64,000 nt of DNA from an uncultured Mycoplasmatota bacterium (GCA_900547465.1 URHJ01000003.1:4332-68331); one strand, 5' to 3'; positions 19,321 through 29,137 are shown, counted from the first letter of the stretch. The notes: generated by a model from the letters alone, not told the origin. Numbers and translations: made by a program.

Positions 19321-20346
19321 CTATTTTATAAACATTGCATCTCCAAATGAGAAGAATCTGTATTTTTCTTTTACAGCTATATTATAAGCATTTAGAATAT
19401 TATCTTTTCCTGCTAAAGCAGAAACAAGCATTACAAGTGTAGACTTTGGTAGGTGGAAATTTGTTATTAATCTATCTACTGCTTTAAATTCATATCCAGG
19501 ATATATAAATATATCTGTCCAACCACTGCACTCTCTAAATTCACCATATTTCGTCATAACAGTTTCTAAAACTCTTGTACTCGTTGTACCAACACTTACT
19601 ATTTTTTTATGTTTTTCTTTTGTCTTTTTTAAGGTTTCAGCAACTTCTTTAGTCATATGATAGTATTCACTATGCATTTTATGTTTAGTTACATCAGAAA
19701 CACTAACAGGTCTAAATGTACCAAGTCCTACATGAAGGGTAACGTAACATATATTAATTCCTTTATCTTCTATTTTCTTTAAAAGATCTTTTGTAAAATG
19801 TAGTCCTGCGGTTGGTGCTGCGGCACTTCCTACTTCTTTAGCATACACAGTTTGATATCTAGATTGATCATTTAGTTTTTCATGAATATATGGTGGTAAT
19901 GGCATAGTTCCTAATTTATCTAATATTTCATATAAAATACCATCATATATTAATGTAAAGTGTCTAATGCCATCATCTAATTCTTTGATACATTTTGCTT
20001 TTAACAAGCCATCACCAAAGCTAACAACTGTACCAACTTTTATTCTGCGTGCAGGTTTAGTTAGGCATTCCCAATCGTCTTTTTCAATATTTTTTAAGAG
20101 TAATATTTCTATTACGGCTTTTGTTTCTTCTTTTTCTCCGATTAATCTTGCTGGCAAAACCTTGGTATCATTTAAAACAAGAGTATCACCTTTTTCTAAG
20201 TAATCTATAATATCTGTAAAATGTTTATGTTCTACTTCTCCTGTTTTTTTATCTAAAACCATTAGTCTTGATGAATCTCTTTTTTCAAGTGGTGTTTGGG
20301 CAATTAATTCCTCGGGTAAATTATAATCAAAATCATCTGTTTTCAT
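19321..20346 (-). CDS. queA: S-adenosylmethionine:tRNA ribosyltransferase-isomerase
   Basis: Converts preQ1-34 tRNA to epoxyqueuosine-34 tRNA using the ribosyl group of SAM. The N-terminus [24 protein letters not shown], the motif PLPPYI, and GLHFTKDLL and [12 protein letters not shown] segments are family hallmarks. Length 341 is standard. Placed before tgt in the ruvA operon, the classic ruvAB-queA-tgt order. Confidence 0.97.
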   Translation of the reverse strand: MKTDDFDYNLPEELIAQTPLEKRDSSRLMVLDKKTGEVEHKHFTDIIDYLEKGDTLVLNDTKVLPARLIGEKEETKAVIEILLLKNIEKDDWECLTKPARRIKVGTVVSFGDGLLKAKCIKELDDGIRHFTLIYDGILYEILDKLGTMPLPPYIHEKLNDQSRYQTVYAKEVGSAAAPTAGLHFTKDLLKKIEDKGINICYVTLHVGLGTFRPVSVSDVTKHKMHSEYYHMTKEVAETLKKTKEKHKKIVSVGTTSTRVLETVMTKYGEFRECSGWTDIFIYPGYEFKAVDRLITNFHLPKSTLVMLVSALAGKDNILNAYNIAVKEKYRFFSFGDAMFIK

Positions 20347-20361
20347 ACTATCAACTTCTTT

Positions 20362-20916
20362 CTATAAAGTAAAACCTGTTTCTTTAACGAACTCTTCAAA
20401 TGTATCTTCAAACTTTATTTTGGCTACTTCATCATCCAACTCTTTAACTGATCTATCATGAATAAACTTTTGCATTTGTTGTTGTTCGTTTAAAGGATAT
20501 TTCCATTCTGTTAATTCTAAATATTTTAATCTTCTATCGTTTCTTGGTGTCTTTTTACATATTTCATGTAATGTTTCGGGCGTATACATTTCAAAACATT
20601 GTCTTTGATATTCAATAACGCCTATAGAACTATAACATGAAAGTAGAGCTATTTCTTCATTTGTTAGGCTTTCTGTTTTTTCTTGATATTGGTCCATTAA
20701 TATTGCTGCCGATAAAATAGAAGCTAACTTTTGAAATTCTGTATATTCGTTATAAATAAGATTTGCAACTTTCATGAATCGATCATTATGTTCTAAATTT
20801 ATAAGTGAAGGAACTGCTTCATCTAAGCAATTATAATATATTGTATAAGCATCATTTTTTTCTATACTATTTTTAATGATTCCACTAAGTTCTTGATAAT
20901 TAAGTTTTTGTTTCAT
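20362..20916 (-). CDS. Unknown protein between ruvB and queA
   Basis: A 184-residue, largely helical, acidic soluble protein with no signal peptide or membrane segment. No catalytic motif is recognisable. Its middle has a Cys- and Tyr-containing helix (LLSCYSSIGVIEYQRQCFEMY). It starts 5 bases after ruvB and ends 15 bases before queA, so it is translated as part of the ruvAB-queA-tgt operon. A link to recombination or tRNA modification is only suggested by position. Confidence 0.7.
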   Translation of the reverse strand: MKQKLNYQELSGIIKNSIEKNDAYTIYYNCLDEAVPSLINLEHNDRFMKVANLIYNEYTEFQKLASILSAAILMDQYQEKTESLTNEEIALLSCYSSIGVIEYQRQCFEMYTPETLHEICKKTPRNDRRLKYLELTEWKYPLNEQQQMQKFIHDRSVKELDDEVAKIKFEDTFEEFVKETGFTL

Positions 20917-20921
20917 AATAA

Positions 20922-21923
20922 CTACCTATCGTTACGATTTCTTCCTAAGATTTGATATCCGTAGTCAGTGACTATTCTTCCTCTACTTGTTCTTTTTAAA
21001 AAGCCTTGTTGTAGTAGATATGGTTCATAAACATCTTCAATTGTGGTTGCTTCTTCTCCAATTGAACTACTAATAGCATCTATTCCCACTGGTCCACCAT
21101 TAAATTTATCAATAATAGTTAAAAGTAGATCTCTATCTGTACTATCTAGACCATTTTTATCTACTTTTAATCTTTCAAGCGCAATTTCTGTTATTTCTTT
21201 ATCGATAACACCGTTTCCTAGGACATTGGCAAAATCACGTACTCTTTTTAAAAGTCTATTGGCAATTCTTGGTGTTCCCCTACTTCTACTGGCAAGTTCA
21301 ACTGCAGCCTCTTTATCTATCTCTGTTCCTAGAACTCTTGCGGTTCTTTCAATAATTTGAGTTAATTCAGGTACTGTATAGAACTGTAGTTTTGAAACAA
21401 TTCCGAATCTATCTCTTAATGGAGAAGTTAAATCTCCTGACCTAGTTGTTGCTCCAACCAAGGTAAATGGTGGCAAATCTATTTTTATATTTCTACTATT
21501 TCCATCGCTACCAATAATAATATCTAGTGTAAAGTCTTCCATTGCAGGATATAGTATTTCTTCAATAAATTTAGGCATTCTGTGAATTTCATCAATAAAT
21601 AATACATCACCAGGTTCTAGTGTAGATAAAACAGCTGCCAAATCGCCTGATTTTTCTATACTTGGACCACTTGCTGTTTTAATATTAGTTCCCATTTCAT
21701 TAGCAATTATATAAGCAAGAGTAGTTTTTCCAAGTCCAGGAGGCCCATATAGTAAAACATGATCTAAGGCTTCTTTACGCATTTTAGCAGCTTCAATAAA
21801 GACTTTGATATTTTCTTTTACTTCAGTTTGTCCAATGTACTCATCTAAAATCTCTGGTCGAATAGAATTATCTAGAATTCCATCGTCTTTTACCTCTACA
21901 TTTCTAACGACACTTTCTTCCAT
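20922..21923 (-). CDS. ruvB: Holliday junction DNA helicase RuvB
   Basis: AAA+ motor that drives branch migration with RuvA. Walker A is [14 protein letters not shown], Walker [11 protein letters not shown], sensor 1 [11 protein letters not shown], arginine-finger region LRDRFG, and a C-terminal winged helix ([15 protein letters not shown]) binds DNA. Length 333 is typical. The start overlaps the preceding small gene by 20 bases, suggesting translational coupling. Confidence 0.98.
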   Translation of the reverse strand: MEESVVRNVEVKDDGILDNSIRPEILDEYIGQTEVKENIKVFIEAAKMRKEALDHVLLYGPPGLGKTTLAYIIANEMGTNIKTASGPSIEKSGDLAAVLSTLEPGDVLFIDEIHRMPKFIEEILYPAMEDFTLDIIIGSDGNSRNIKIDLPPFTLVGATTRSGDLTSPLRDRFGIVSKLQFYTVPELTQIIERTARVLGTEIDKEAAVELASRSRGTPRIANRLLKRVRDFANVLGNGVIDKEITEIALERLKVDKNGLDSTDRDLLLTIIDKFNGGPVGIDAISSSIGEEATTIEDVYEPYLLQQGFLKRTSRGRIVTDYGYQILGRNRNDR

Positions 21924-22269
21924 TATTATCCCTCCTACTATCTAAAACATAATAGTTACTATTACATCTTTTACTTATTTCAACTCTAAAAATACTATCC
22001 ATAAATTTTTCTCTATCTATAATATAAGATTTATCATTGATAGCCATAAGTAAAGATGTATACAAGTATTCTTGTATATCATTTTGAAAATCATAAATAT
22101 TATTATTCATTTCATGAATTTGATAAATACCATGTATTAATTTTTTATACTTCGTCGATGGTATATCAACGGTTACTTTCCATTCACTATTTGCAGTCCA
22201 AAAGAACTCTAAGCTACTTTCAAAAGCTCTTTGTTCTAAGACATCACTTATTTTTGTTACTTTTTTCAT
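21904..22269 (-). CDS. Unknown 121-residue protein between ruvA and ruvB
   Basis: A small soluble protein with mixed helix/strand pattern and several aromatic residues; no family recognised. It begins 4 bases after the ruvA stop with a weak ribosome site and overlaps ruvB by 20 bases, so it is expressed by coupling within the ruv operon. Insertion of a gene between ruvA and ruvB is uncommon in Bacilli. Nothing in the sequence gives a function. Confidence 0.65.
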   Translation of the reverse strand: MKKVTKISDVLEQRAFESSLEFFWTANSEWKVTVDIPSTKYKKLIHGIYQIHEMNNNIYDFQNDIQEYLYTSLLMAINDKSYIIDREKFMDSIFRVEISKRCNSNYYVLDSRRDNNGRKCR

Positions 22270-22273
22270 AAAT

Positions 22274-22828
22274 TTATTTTAAGAGTAATTTTAAAGATTC
22301 TTTGACTTGAGATTCTATTGGAAGAGTACTATCAACCTTTGAAACAACTGTTTTTATTTCTTTTTCTTTATAACCTAGTCCTTTTAGTACCTCAATTAAT
22401 TCATCTTTATTATCTTCTTCTATATTATTAGCAATTACTCCTAGTTTTCCTTTCAAATCTAAAATCATTTGTTTTGCAAGTTTATCACCAATCTTAGGAA
22501 ACTTTTTTAAATATAATACATTTTCTCTTTCGATTGCGTCCATTATACCTTCTGGTGTTGCGGCTGCTAAAATAGGAAGTGCCATCTTACAACCTAGTCC
22601 TTTTACTCCGATAAGTTTAAGAAATAGGTTTTTTTCGTCTTTATTTTGGAATCCAAATAAGCTATTATCATCTTCTTTAATTTGTTGATAAGTAAAAATT
22701 TTATATTCCTTGTTTTCTTGATATGAATATGGATTTGGAACATAAATGATATATCCTATTCCATTGTTTTCAATAACTACATGGTCATATTCAATGCTTG
22801 CAATTTTACCTGTTATATAATCATACAT
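22274..22828 (-). CDS. ruvA: Holliday junction-binding protein RuvA
   Basis: Tetrameric protein that binds four-way junctions and loads RuvB. The N-terminal OB fold (MYDYITGKIASIEYDHVVIE) is followed by two helix-hairpin-helix motifs (LIGVKGLGCKMALPIL and FPKIGDKLAKQMILDL) and a C-terminal domain III (EVLKGLGYKEKEI). The ATG at 22828 gives 184 residues with an AAGGAGGA site at 9 bases; the longer ORF start is not supported. First gene of the operon, with a LexA-like palindrome just upstream. Confidence 0.95.
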   Translation of the reverse strand: MYDYITGKIASIEYDHVVIENNGIGYIIYVPNPYSYQENKEYKIFTYQQIKEDDNSLFGFQNKDEKNLFLKLIGVKGLGCKMALPILAAATPEGIMDAIERENVLYLKKFPKIGDKLAKQMILDLKGKLGVIANNIEEDNKDELIEVLKGLGYKEKEIKTVVSKVDSTLPIESQVKESLKLLLK

Positions 22829-22861
22829 AGTATCTTCCTCCTTTCTATATTCTATCATTAA

Positions 22862-22875
22862 TACAAACATTTGTA
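22862..22875. promoter_or_regulatory. LexA-like operator upstream of ruvA
   Basis: TACAAACATTTGTA is palindromic and shares AAACATTTGT with box 2 at lexA. It lies 34-47 bases before the ruvA start, in a spacer between weak TGTACA and TAGAAT promoter hexamers. ruvAB is an SOS operon in many Gram-positive bacteria. Confidence 0.55.
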
Positions 22876-22878
22876 CAG

Positions 22879-22902
22879 AAAAAAAGAACCTATCAGTTCT
22901 TT
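22879..22902 (-). terminator. Terminator of the TasA/SipW-type surface gene
   Basis: A 7-bp stem (22883-22889 with 22896-22902) is followed by seven U on the minus strand; it overlaps the stop codon. Confidence 0.8.
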
Positions 22903-23545
22903 AATTACTACTTAGATTAACACTGTCTACTATTATTTTTCCGTGGTAATGTTTTCCTAAGACATTATTAGAAGCATTTTCTTTAATCCACATTCTAATA
23001 TCATAGTTAGCTTGTGACTGTGATGCAATAACACCTTCAGCAACAACATAATCATTAGAATCCTTATCACTTAATAAGAAACTATTATCATTACCTACTT
23101 TTACTTTTATATCAGAAAAATCAAGTAAATTATTCTGACAACCATCTTTTTCAATCATATCTGTATCATTTACTATTCTTATTTTATATGATGCATCTAA
23201 GGTTCCTGTATTAGTGATAGTGAATGTATATGGTTTTTCTTTAGCTCCTTCTTCATCAGATTCTGGATAAGCTCCATTTAGATTGATTACATTTCCGTCT
23301 TTATTTTCACTAAAGTCTATTTTTAATGTACCTACTGTAATTGTATTATAATTTTCAGATTTAACTGTTGTTGAAAAGATAGCGTAAGCTGTAGATATCA
23401 TTAACATTAAAACTAAAAATATAGAAAATATAATCCATTTTATTTCCCTAGACATTATTTTTGATAAGTAACCTTTTTGATTTTCATTCTTTTCTTTTTT
23501 ATGATAATTATTAATTTTAATTTTTCTTCTATTTCTATTTGCCAT
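22901..23545 (-). CDS. Membrane-anchored surface protein of SipW/TasA-like type
   Basis: A 214-residue protein. A basic, Asn/Lys-rich cytoplasmic head (1-35) leads into one hydrophobic segment (about 36-56) ending in STAYAIFSTTV, the boundary typical of SipW-dependent signal peptides of TasA/camelysin-like proteins. The exported part is an immunoglobulin-like beta domain (TITVGTLKIDFSENKDG, YTFTITNTGTLDASYKIRI). The unusually long N-terminal head argues for a membrane-retained form unless a SipW peptidase cuts after AYA. Monocistronic, own terminator. Confidence 0.7.
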   Translation of the reverse strand: MANRNRRKIKINNYHKKEKNENQKGYLSKIMSREIKWIIFSIFLVLMLMISTAYAIFSTTVKSENYNTITVGTLKIDFSENKDGNVINLNGAYPESDEEGAKEKPYTFTITNTGTLDASYKIRIVNDTDMIEKDGCQNNLLDFSDIKVKVGNDNSFLLSDKDSNDYVVAEGVIASQSQANYDIRMWIKENASNNVLGKHYHGKIIVDSVNLSSN

Positions 23546-23615
23546 TTTATCACTTACCTTACTATACTTATAGCATCATTATAACATAAAAAGAATATCC
23601 AGTATAGATATTCTT

Positions 23616-24557
23616 TTAGTTTTTTTGACTAATAATTAATGACTCAATGGCTACTGACTGATCTATTTTACCTGTTTTTATTTTTAAATCTATATCAGCT
23701 AAAAGATGAGTGAATTCATAGATATCCTTATTTGAATATAAAACTCCATACTCTGCCATCTTTTTTATTTGATATGTTGATTTAACGCCTAGGGAACTTG
23801 CAATTTCTTGATTAGATAATCCTCTGTTTTTTAGAATCTTTACTTGATGAATTAATCTAATCTGAGATGCTAGTAAACCTATTATAGAATAGACATCCAT
23901 TTGATATTTTTTTAATTTTTCATAATCTTGTAGGGCTTTTCTTTTATCTTTACTAATAATTGAATTAGTCATTGAATATAGAACTTCACTTGAATCTCCT
24001 AATTTTTCAACAACTAATAGATCAATATCTTCTCTGCTAATTTTTTTTGTATCAAATCTATATATTTGCAATTTATCGCATTCACTATCTAATTTAGTAA
24101 TATCTTCTTTACATAAATCAATTAAATGGTTAATATCACTTGTACTAATCTCATATCCAGATAGTTTTTCTTTTACAAATTTTTCTGGATTCATTTCAAT
24201 TTTTAGGTACTCTATATTTTTATTTTTCTTGATATTTTTGATAAAAGTAAGTCTACTATCTAGTTTATTACTAGTTATAATTAAAAGATTGTCTGGATTA
24301 GAATTATCAATGTATTTTTGTAAGTGGTTTAGCTCTTTTTCACTTGCATTTAGAAAAGCATTTCTAATAATTATTATTTTTTTATCACTTAGAAATGAAT
24401 ATGTATCTAAATCTTCTAGGGCAAGTTCCAGACTAGATTCTTCTAAATCGTAAGTAGCCTGGTATTGTCCTTCAAAGCCTTGTTTTTTTATCATTTCAGT
24501 TATTTTTTTTGATAGAGCTAAATCATCACTACATTCTAATAAATAATTACTCTGCAT
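23616..24557 (-). CDS. holA: DNA polymerase III subunit delta
   Basis: Clamp-loader delta subunit. The N-terminal AAA-like region (NYLLECSDDLALSKKI, NPDNLLIITSNKLDSRLTFIKNI) and the C-terminal helical collar (DVYSIIGLLASQIRLIHQVKIL, then LGVKSTYQIKKMAEY) match HolA of low-GC Gram-positives, which diverges strongly in sequence. Length 313. Its start overlaps the alaS end by 11 bases, so it depends on the T-box-controlled alaS transcript. Confidence 0.88.
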   Translation of the reverse strand: MQSNYLLECSDDLALSKKITEMIKKQGFEGQYQATYDLEESSLELALEDLDTYSFLSDKKIIIIRNAFLNASEKELNHLQKYIDNSNPDNLLIITSNKLDSRLTFIKNIKKNKNIEYLKIEMNPEKFVKEKLSGYEISTSDINHLIDLCKEDITKLDSECDKLQIYRFDTKKISREDIDLLVVEKLGDSSEVLYSMTNSIISKDKRKALQDYEKLKKYQMDVYSIIGLLASQIRLIHQVKILKNRGLSNQEIASSLGVKSTYQIKKMAEYGVLYSNKDIYEFTHLLADIDLKIKTGKIDQSVAIESLIISQKN

Positions 24558-27240
24558 TTTCTAATTCTTTCTCGATGTCATCAAATATTTGATCTAAACA
24601 TTCAATAGTTTTTCCTCCACCTTGAGCAAAAGTAGGACTTCCTCCTCCATTACCACCTGCTATAGTTGATGCTTCTTTGACAATGAATCCAGCATTAACT
24701 GAACAATTGCTTCTTGCAATAAATAAAACACTTGTTAAATCTTTTACGTTAGCAAAGAAGACAAAGCCTTTATCCATTTCATTAACTAGAGAATCAGCTA
24801 CTGTTTTTAGAATATTTATATCTTCATTTTCTACTCTCATAATAATTCCAGAGATGTTGTTGTATTTTCTAATTTGATTTTTATAAATATCTAGATTTTC
24901 TAAAGATTTATTCTTTTTTAGTTCATTATATTTCTTTTCTAAGTCTTTAACTTCTTTTTGAATGTATGAAAGTTCGTTTTTATTAAATATAATATCTTTG
25001 TATGATACTGGTTTTGAATTATCTATTTCAACGTCAAATTCTAGGTCTATTTCTTCTTTTTTTGCTTCTGATAAAATTTCTTTGGCTTTCATTAATAATT
25101 TTATCATTTCATCGTTATATGGTTTAATTACATCAAATAATTGTTGTTCAGCACGTGATGCAGTTGCAGCTTCTATTCTATATGTGTTACTTCCTTTTGA
25201 TTCAAAGTTATAAATGGCAAAATTTCTAATGTCTGATGTATTAGCAGCATGAGTACCACCACATAATTCTATTGATTTACCAATTTTTACAACACGAACT
25301 TTATCACCGTATTTTTCATTAAATAAAGCCATTGCACCTAATTCTTTGGCAGCATCAATTGGCATAACCTCAGTTGAAACGATAATTTTTTTTGCTATTT
25401 CATTGTTTACATATTCCTCTACTTTAACAAGGTCATCATCGGAAATTTTTCCAGAATAAGTGAAATCAAAACGAAGGCGTTCATCATCGACATAACTACC
25501 TGCTTGTTTAATTGTTTTAGACACGACTTGTTGTAATGCAAGTTGTAATAGATGTACACTTGAATGGTTTGCTTCTATTCTACGGCGTCTATCTTTATCA
25601 ACAACTAATTCACAGTCATCATTTACTTTTATTTCTCCATCTAATAGTCTAACTTTATGAATATTTTGACCATTTGGTCCTTTGAATACATCAACTACAC
25701 GAGCTTTAAAATTCTTACCAATAATCATTCCGGTATCACTAACTTGACCGCCTGCTTCAGCATAGAAACAAGTTCTTTTTAATGCAATATATCCATCATG
25801 ATCTAGTGATTTTTCTAAATTATCTTTAGAAAATATCGCAAGTACATTACTTTTAACACGATAAAGTCCATAGACAAATTTACTTTCTTTAGTAAAGTCT
25901 AATAGTACTTTCTTTTGAGAAGCCATTGCTGATTTATTTTTAGCGTTTTTCTTAGCTAATTCTCTTTGAGCTTTCATGTATTTATCAAATTCATCTTTAT
26001 CTGTAGTGTAACCTAATTCCTCTAAATATTCTAGGGTAAGTTCAAATGGGAATCCATAAGTATCATATAATTTAAAGGCATCTTCTCCACTGATCTTACC
26101 ATCATTAGAGTTTTTAACTAATTCTTTTAATCTAGCTTCTCCTGCATCTAATGTTTTAAAGAATAATTTTTCTTCTTCTAATACTTGTGTTTCTATAAAT
26201 GGTCTTTTTTCTTTTAGATTAGGATAGAATTCTCCCATAACATCTACAACATCTGAAACTAGTTTATACATAAATGGTTCTTTTAGATTTAGATGTTGTC
26301 CCATTCTAATACTACGACGTAACAATCTTCTTAAAACATAACCTCTACCTACATTTTCAAAAGTTGCTCCATCTGATAAGGCAAAAGTGATAGCTCTTAT
26401 ATGGTCTACTATTACTTTTATTTCTTTTTGAGAAGCATATAAAACTCCTGTTAGTTCTTCTACATGTTTTATCATAGGTTGGAATAAGTCTGTATCAAAG
26501 TTACTATCTACATCTTGGAAAATAACTGCCCAACGTTCAAGTCCTGCACCTGTATCAATATTTTTATGAGGAAGTTCTTTATAATTTTTTCTTGCTACTC
26601 CTTCTTTTGAATTGTATTGACTAAATACATTATTCCAAATTTCTATGTAACGTTCTTGTTCTTCATCGTTTTTGAATTTTTCTAATGCTGTACCATCTTT
26701 ATCATATTTTTCTCCTCTATCAAAGAAAATTTCTGAATCAGGTCCACATGGTCCTTCTCCTATCTCCCAAAAGTTTTCTTCTAGTTTTATGATATGATCT
26801 TCAATAAATCCTACTTCTACCCATTTATCATAACTAGCTTGATCTTCTGGATATACTGTAACATATAACAATTCTTTAGGTATCGCAAACCATTTTTCTG
26901 ATGTTAATAGTTCAAAGGCAAACTCGATCGCTTCTTCTTTAAAGTAATCACCAATAGAAAAGTTACCCATCATTTCAAAGAATGTTTGGTGTCTTTTTGT
27001 TACTCCTACATTTTCTATATCGTTAGTTCTGATACATTTTTGAATACTTGTAATTCTTTTTGCATCAGGTACAACAGTTCCATCAAAATATTTTTTTAAT
27101 GGTGTAACTCCTGCATTAATCCATAGTAGGCTATCATCATTAATAGGTACTAATGGTGCAGACGGAAATACTTTATGTCCTTTTTCGACAAAGAAATCAA
27201 GCCACATCTTTCTAATTTCATTACTTGTCATTTTCTTCAT
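24547..27240 (-). CDS. alaS: Alanyl-tRNA synthetase
   Basis: Charges tRNA-Ala. Class II catalytic core at the N-terminus (WINAGVTPLKKYFDG, TFFEMMGNFSIGDYF), editing domain with the zinc motif NHSSVHLL and CGGTH (ELCGGTHAANTSDI), then a coiled coil and a C-Ala domain with AGGNGGGSPTFAQGGG. Start at 27240 (897 residues) has GGAGGT at a 7-base spacing; it overlaps the upstream kinase gene by 20 bases. Expression is tied to the T-box leader in front of that kinase gene. Confidence 0.97.
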   Translation of the reverse strand: MKKMTSNEIRKMWLDFFVEKGHKVFPSAPLVPINDDSLLWINAGVTPLKKYFDGTVVPDAKRITSIQKCIRTNDIENVGVTKRHQTFFEMMGNFSIGDYFKEEAIEFAFELLTSEKWFAIPKELLYVTVYPEDQASYDKWVEVGFIEDHIIKLEENFWEIGEGPCGPDSEIFFDRGEKYDKDGTALEKFKNDEEQERYIEIWNNVFSQYNSKEGVARKNYKELPHKNIDTGAGLERWAVIFQDVDSNFDTDLFQPMIKHVEELTGVLYASQKEIKVIVDHIRAITFALSDGATFENVGRGYVLRRLLRRSIRMGQHLNLKEPFMYKLVSDVVDVMGEFYPNLKEKRPFIETQVLEEEKLFFKTLDAGEARLKELVKNSNDGKISGEDAFKLYDTYGFPFELTLEYLEELGYTTDKDEFDKYMKAQRELAKKNAKNKSAMASQKKVLLDFTKESKFVYGLYRVKSNVLAIFSKDNLEKSLDHDGYIALKRTCFYAEAGGQVSDTGMIIGKNFKARVVDVFKGPNGQNIHKVRLLDGEIKVNDDCELVVDKDRRRRIEANHSSVHLLQLALQQVVSKTIKQAGSYVDDERLRFDFTYSGKISDDDLVKVEEYVNNEIAKKIIVSTEVMPIDAAKELGAMALFNEKYGDKVRVVKIGKSIELCGGTHAANTSDIRNFAIYNFESKGSNTYRIEAATASRAEQQLFDVIKPYNDEMIKLLMKAKEILSEAKKEEIDLEFDVEIDNSKPVSYKDIIFNKNELSYIQKEVKDLEKKYNELKKNKSLENLDIYKNQIRKYNNISGIIMRVENEDINILKTVADSLVNEMDKGFVFFANVKDLTSVLFIARSNCSVNAGFIVKEASTIAGGNGGGSPTFAQGGGKTIECLDQIFDDIEKELENAE

Positions 27241-27793
27241 TTTGCATACCTCCAATTTCATTTAATATTTGATCTAATCTTTTATGATAGTCATCTATAC
27301 TACCATTGTTTAGAATAAAGTAATCAGCCATAGAAATAGGTCCACCTTTTGCAAGATTTTCTATCTCTGAAATATCTCTTTTAGTAATTTCTTTTTTATT
27401 CAATGGTCTAACCTTTCTAGTACCAACTCTTTCATATCTAATATTTTTATCAGTTACAATTGCGATAATTTTAAGCATATCGCCGAATGTTTCTTTTAAG
27501 ACTAGATATTCGTCCCAAGAATATAATCCATCTAGAACTGTATCATTATTCTTAATACTTTCTTTAATTTTGGGAAGAAGTAAAATAGCCATTGCTGCCA
27601 TACCATGTTCATTTCTTAAGCGTTCTCTCATCATTTTTTCATTATCTGGATTTATTTCTAATCCTTCACTTTTTAGTGTATCTAATACTACTCCACCAAA
27701 ATAAATTTTATTGAAACCCTCTTTTTCTAGATAATCGGAAGCTACACTCTTACCGCTTCCACTCATTCCTACAATAGCAATTAACTTTTTCAT
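27221..27793 (-). CDS. P-loop kinase resembling UPF0200/archaeal-type dephospho-CoA kinase
   Basis: A 190-residue P-loop protein. The N-terminal Walker A is AIVGMSGSGKSVAS, followed by FGGVVLDTLKSEGLE and a RLRNEHGMAAMA segment, then VLDGLYSWDEYLVLKETFGD and ADYFILNNGS near the end. This motif series resembles the archaeal UPF0200 family, whose members act as dephospho-CoA kinases, more than bacterial CoaE. Coenzyme A synthesis is therefore possible but not proven; another nucleotide or nucleoside kinase role is open. It is the first gene after an alanine T-box and overlaps alaS. Confidence 0.7.
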   Translation of the reverse strand: MKKLIAIVGMSGSGKSVASDYLEKEGFNKIYFGGVVLDTLKSEGLEINPDNEKMMRERLRNEHGMAAMAILLLPKIKESIKNNDTVLDGLYSWDEYLVLKETFGDMLKIIAIVTDKNIRYERVGTRKVRPLNKKEITKRDISEIENLAKGGPISMADYFILNNGSIDDYHKRLDQILNEIGGMQNEENDK

Positions 27794-27814
27794 AACATCC
27801 TCCTCTTTTTAATA

Positions 27815-27985
27815 CAAATAAAAGACCAAATCTAGGAGGACATAATGCCCGGTACCATCCTAAATACGGTCTTAATTCTGATAAAGGTCTCCCTTTTAAA
27901 ACTAAAAAGTAGCTTTCATAAAAGTATTAGACTAATTTCCACCAAACATTAGCTCTCTATACTAATAACTGTTTATTACTTTTCT
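27815..27985 (-). ncRNA. T-box leader, probably alanine-specific
   Basis: The conserved T-box core reads GGATGGTACCGGG on the minus strand (27848-27860). AGACC/GGTCT arms (27822-27827 and 27868-27873) form the terminator ahead of a U-rich run. Stem I has the AGAGAGCTAATG...GGTGG distal element. GCU (minus strand, 27911-27913) after UGAAA is the likely specifier codon, which fits alaS two genes downstream. Uncharged tRNA-Ala should promote read-through into the kinase gene, alaS and holA. Confidence 0.88.
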
Positions 27986-27997
27986 TTTATTATTGTT

Positions 27998-29137
27998 TTA
28001 ATTATCTTTTAATTTTTGCATAACTTCTACCTTTTCATCGATGAAGGTGAAGACTACTTTTATTGTTGCAATTACAGGTGTTGCGATAATCATACCTATA
28101 ATACCAAAGAAATGCTCAAAAATCAATAAGCCAAGCATAATTGTTACAGGGTGAAGACTCATCGCATGTCCCATTATCAATGGTTGATAGAAATTGTTTT
28201 CTAATAGTTGTACTACTACAATTGATATGATACAGAATATTCCAACAAGTGGAGAAATTGTAAATCCAACTAGTACTGCTGGTATAGCTCCAATATATGG
28301 ACCAAAATATGGAATTACATCAGTAATAGCACAGAAGAAAGCAAAGATAAGTGGTGCTTTTAATCCTGCTAAAGTTAGTCCGATACTTTGAGTAATAAAT
28401 ACTAAAAGCATAACAGTAAGTACTCCTGTAACATATCCTCTTAGAGAATGATTAACTCTAGACATTAATTCTTTAGCATCAGATAAATATCTTTTAGGCA
28501 CAAATTCATAGATAACATCGTTAACTTTATCAAAGTCATATAACATATAGAAACCTATCATTATTCCTAAAATTAAGAACATTCCACCACTAACTATATT
28601 CTTACCACAAACAAGAAGCATATTAGGAATTCTAGTAGTTAGACTAGTTCCAAAGTTTTCTAAGTGAGAATATACTTGTTCTTTTACAATATTTGTATCA
28701 AAACTACCATTTCCAAATACATTTAAAACATTATTAACAACTTTCTTGAAATCTGCTAGAATACTAGGAATAGTTGTAATAAAGTCTTTTACCTGTTCTA
28801 TTAAAGATGGTGTTAAAAGTGCAAAGAATAAAACAAGTAGACCTATAAATATAAGATAAACTAATATACAGGCCACTACCCTTGGTATTTTTTTCTTTTG
28901 TAAAAACTTAACTACTGGATCAAATAACCAAGCAATAATCAATCCAATAAATACTGGTGAAATAACTATAAATATCTCTTTTAATATTTTTAAAATATTC
29001 AACTCTTTCATTAAAGATAATATTAAAGAAACCACAGCAATAACTACTATAATAAAGCCCACTTTTAAAATTTTATTAGAAGTAGATATTACACCATTTA
29101 AACCTTCAATATCTAATTCTTCTTTTTTTCTTCGCAT
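27998..29137 (-). CDS. AI-2E family transporter (PerM/YueF-like membrane protein)
   Basis: A 379-residue polytopic membrane protein with about eight hydrophobic segments. The central GGMFLILGIMIGFYMLYD, LSDAKELMSRVNHSLRGYVTG and C-terminal PYFGPYIGAIPAVLVGF, GHAMSLHPVTIMLGLLIFEHFFG are family hallmarks. Some members export autoinducer-2, others act in ion or membrane homeostasis, so the substrate is uncertain. It stands alone, divergent from yigZ. Confidence 0.9.
   Translation of the reverse strand: MRRKKEELDIEGLNGVISTSNKILKVGFIIVVIAVVSLILSLMKELNILKILKEIFIVISPVFIGLIIAWLFDPVVKFLQKKKIPRVVACILVYLIFIGLLVLFFALLTPSLIEQVKDFITTIPSILADFKKVVNNVLNVFGNGSFDTNIVKEQVYSHLENFGTSLTTRIPNMLLVCGKNIVSGGMFLILGIMIGFYMLYDFDKVNDVIYEFVPKRYLSDAKELMSRVNHSLRGYVTGVLTVMLLVFITQSIGLTLAGLKAPLIFAFFCAITDVIPYFGPYIGAIPAVLVGFTISPLVGIFCIISIVVVQLLENNFYQPLIMGHAMSLHPVTIMLGLLIFEHFFGIIGMIIATPVIATIKVVFTFIDEKVEVMQKLKDN

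Noticed and set aside
27815..27985. The structured leader was considered as a tRNA or other RNA gene.
   Set aside because: T-box core, terminator arms and position before an alaS operon fit a T-box; no tRNA cloverleaf is present.
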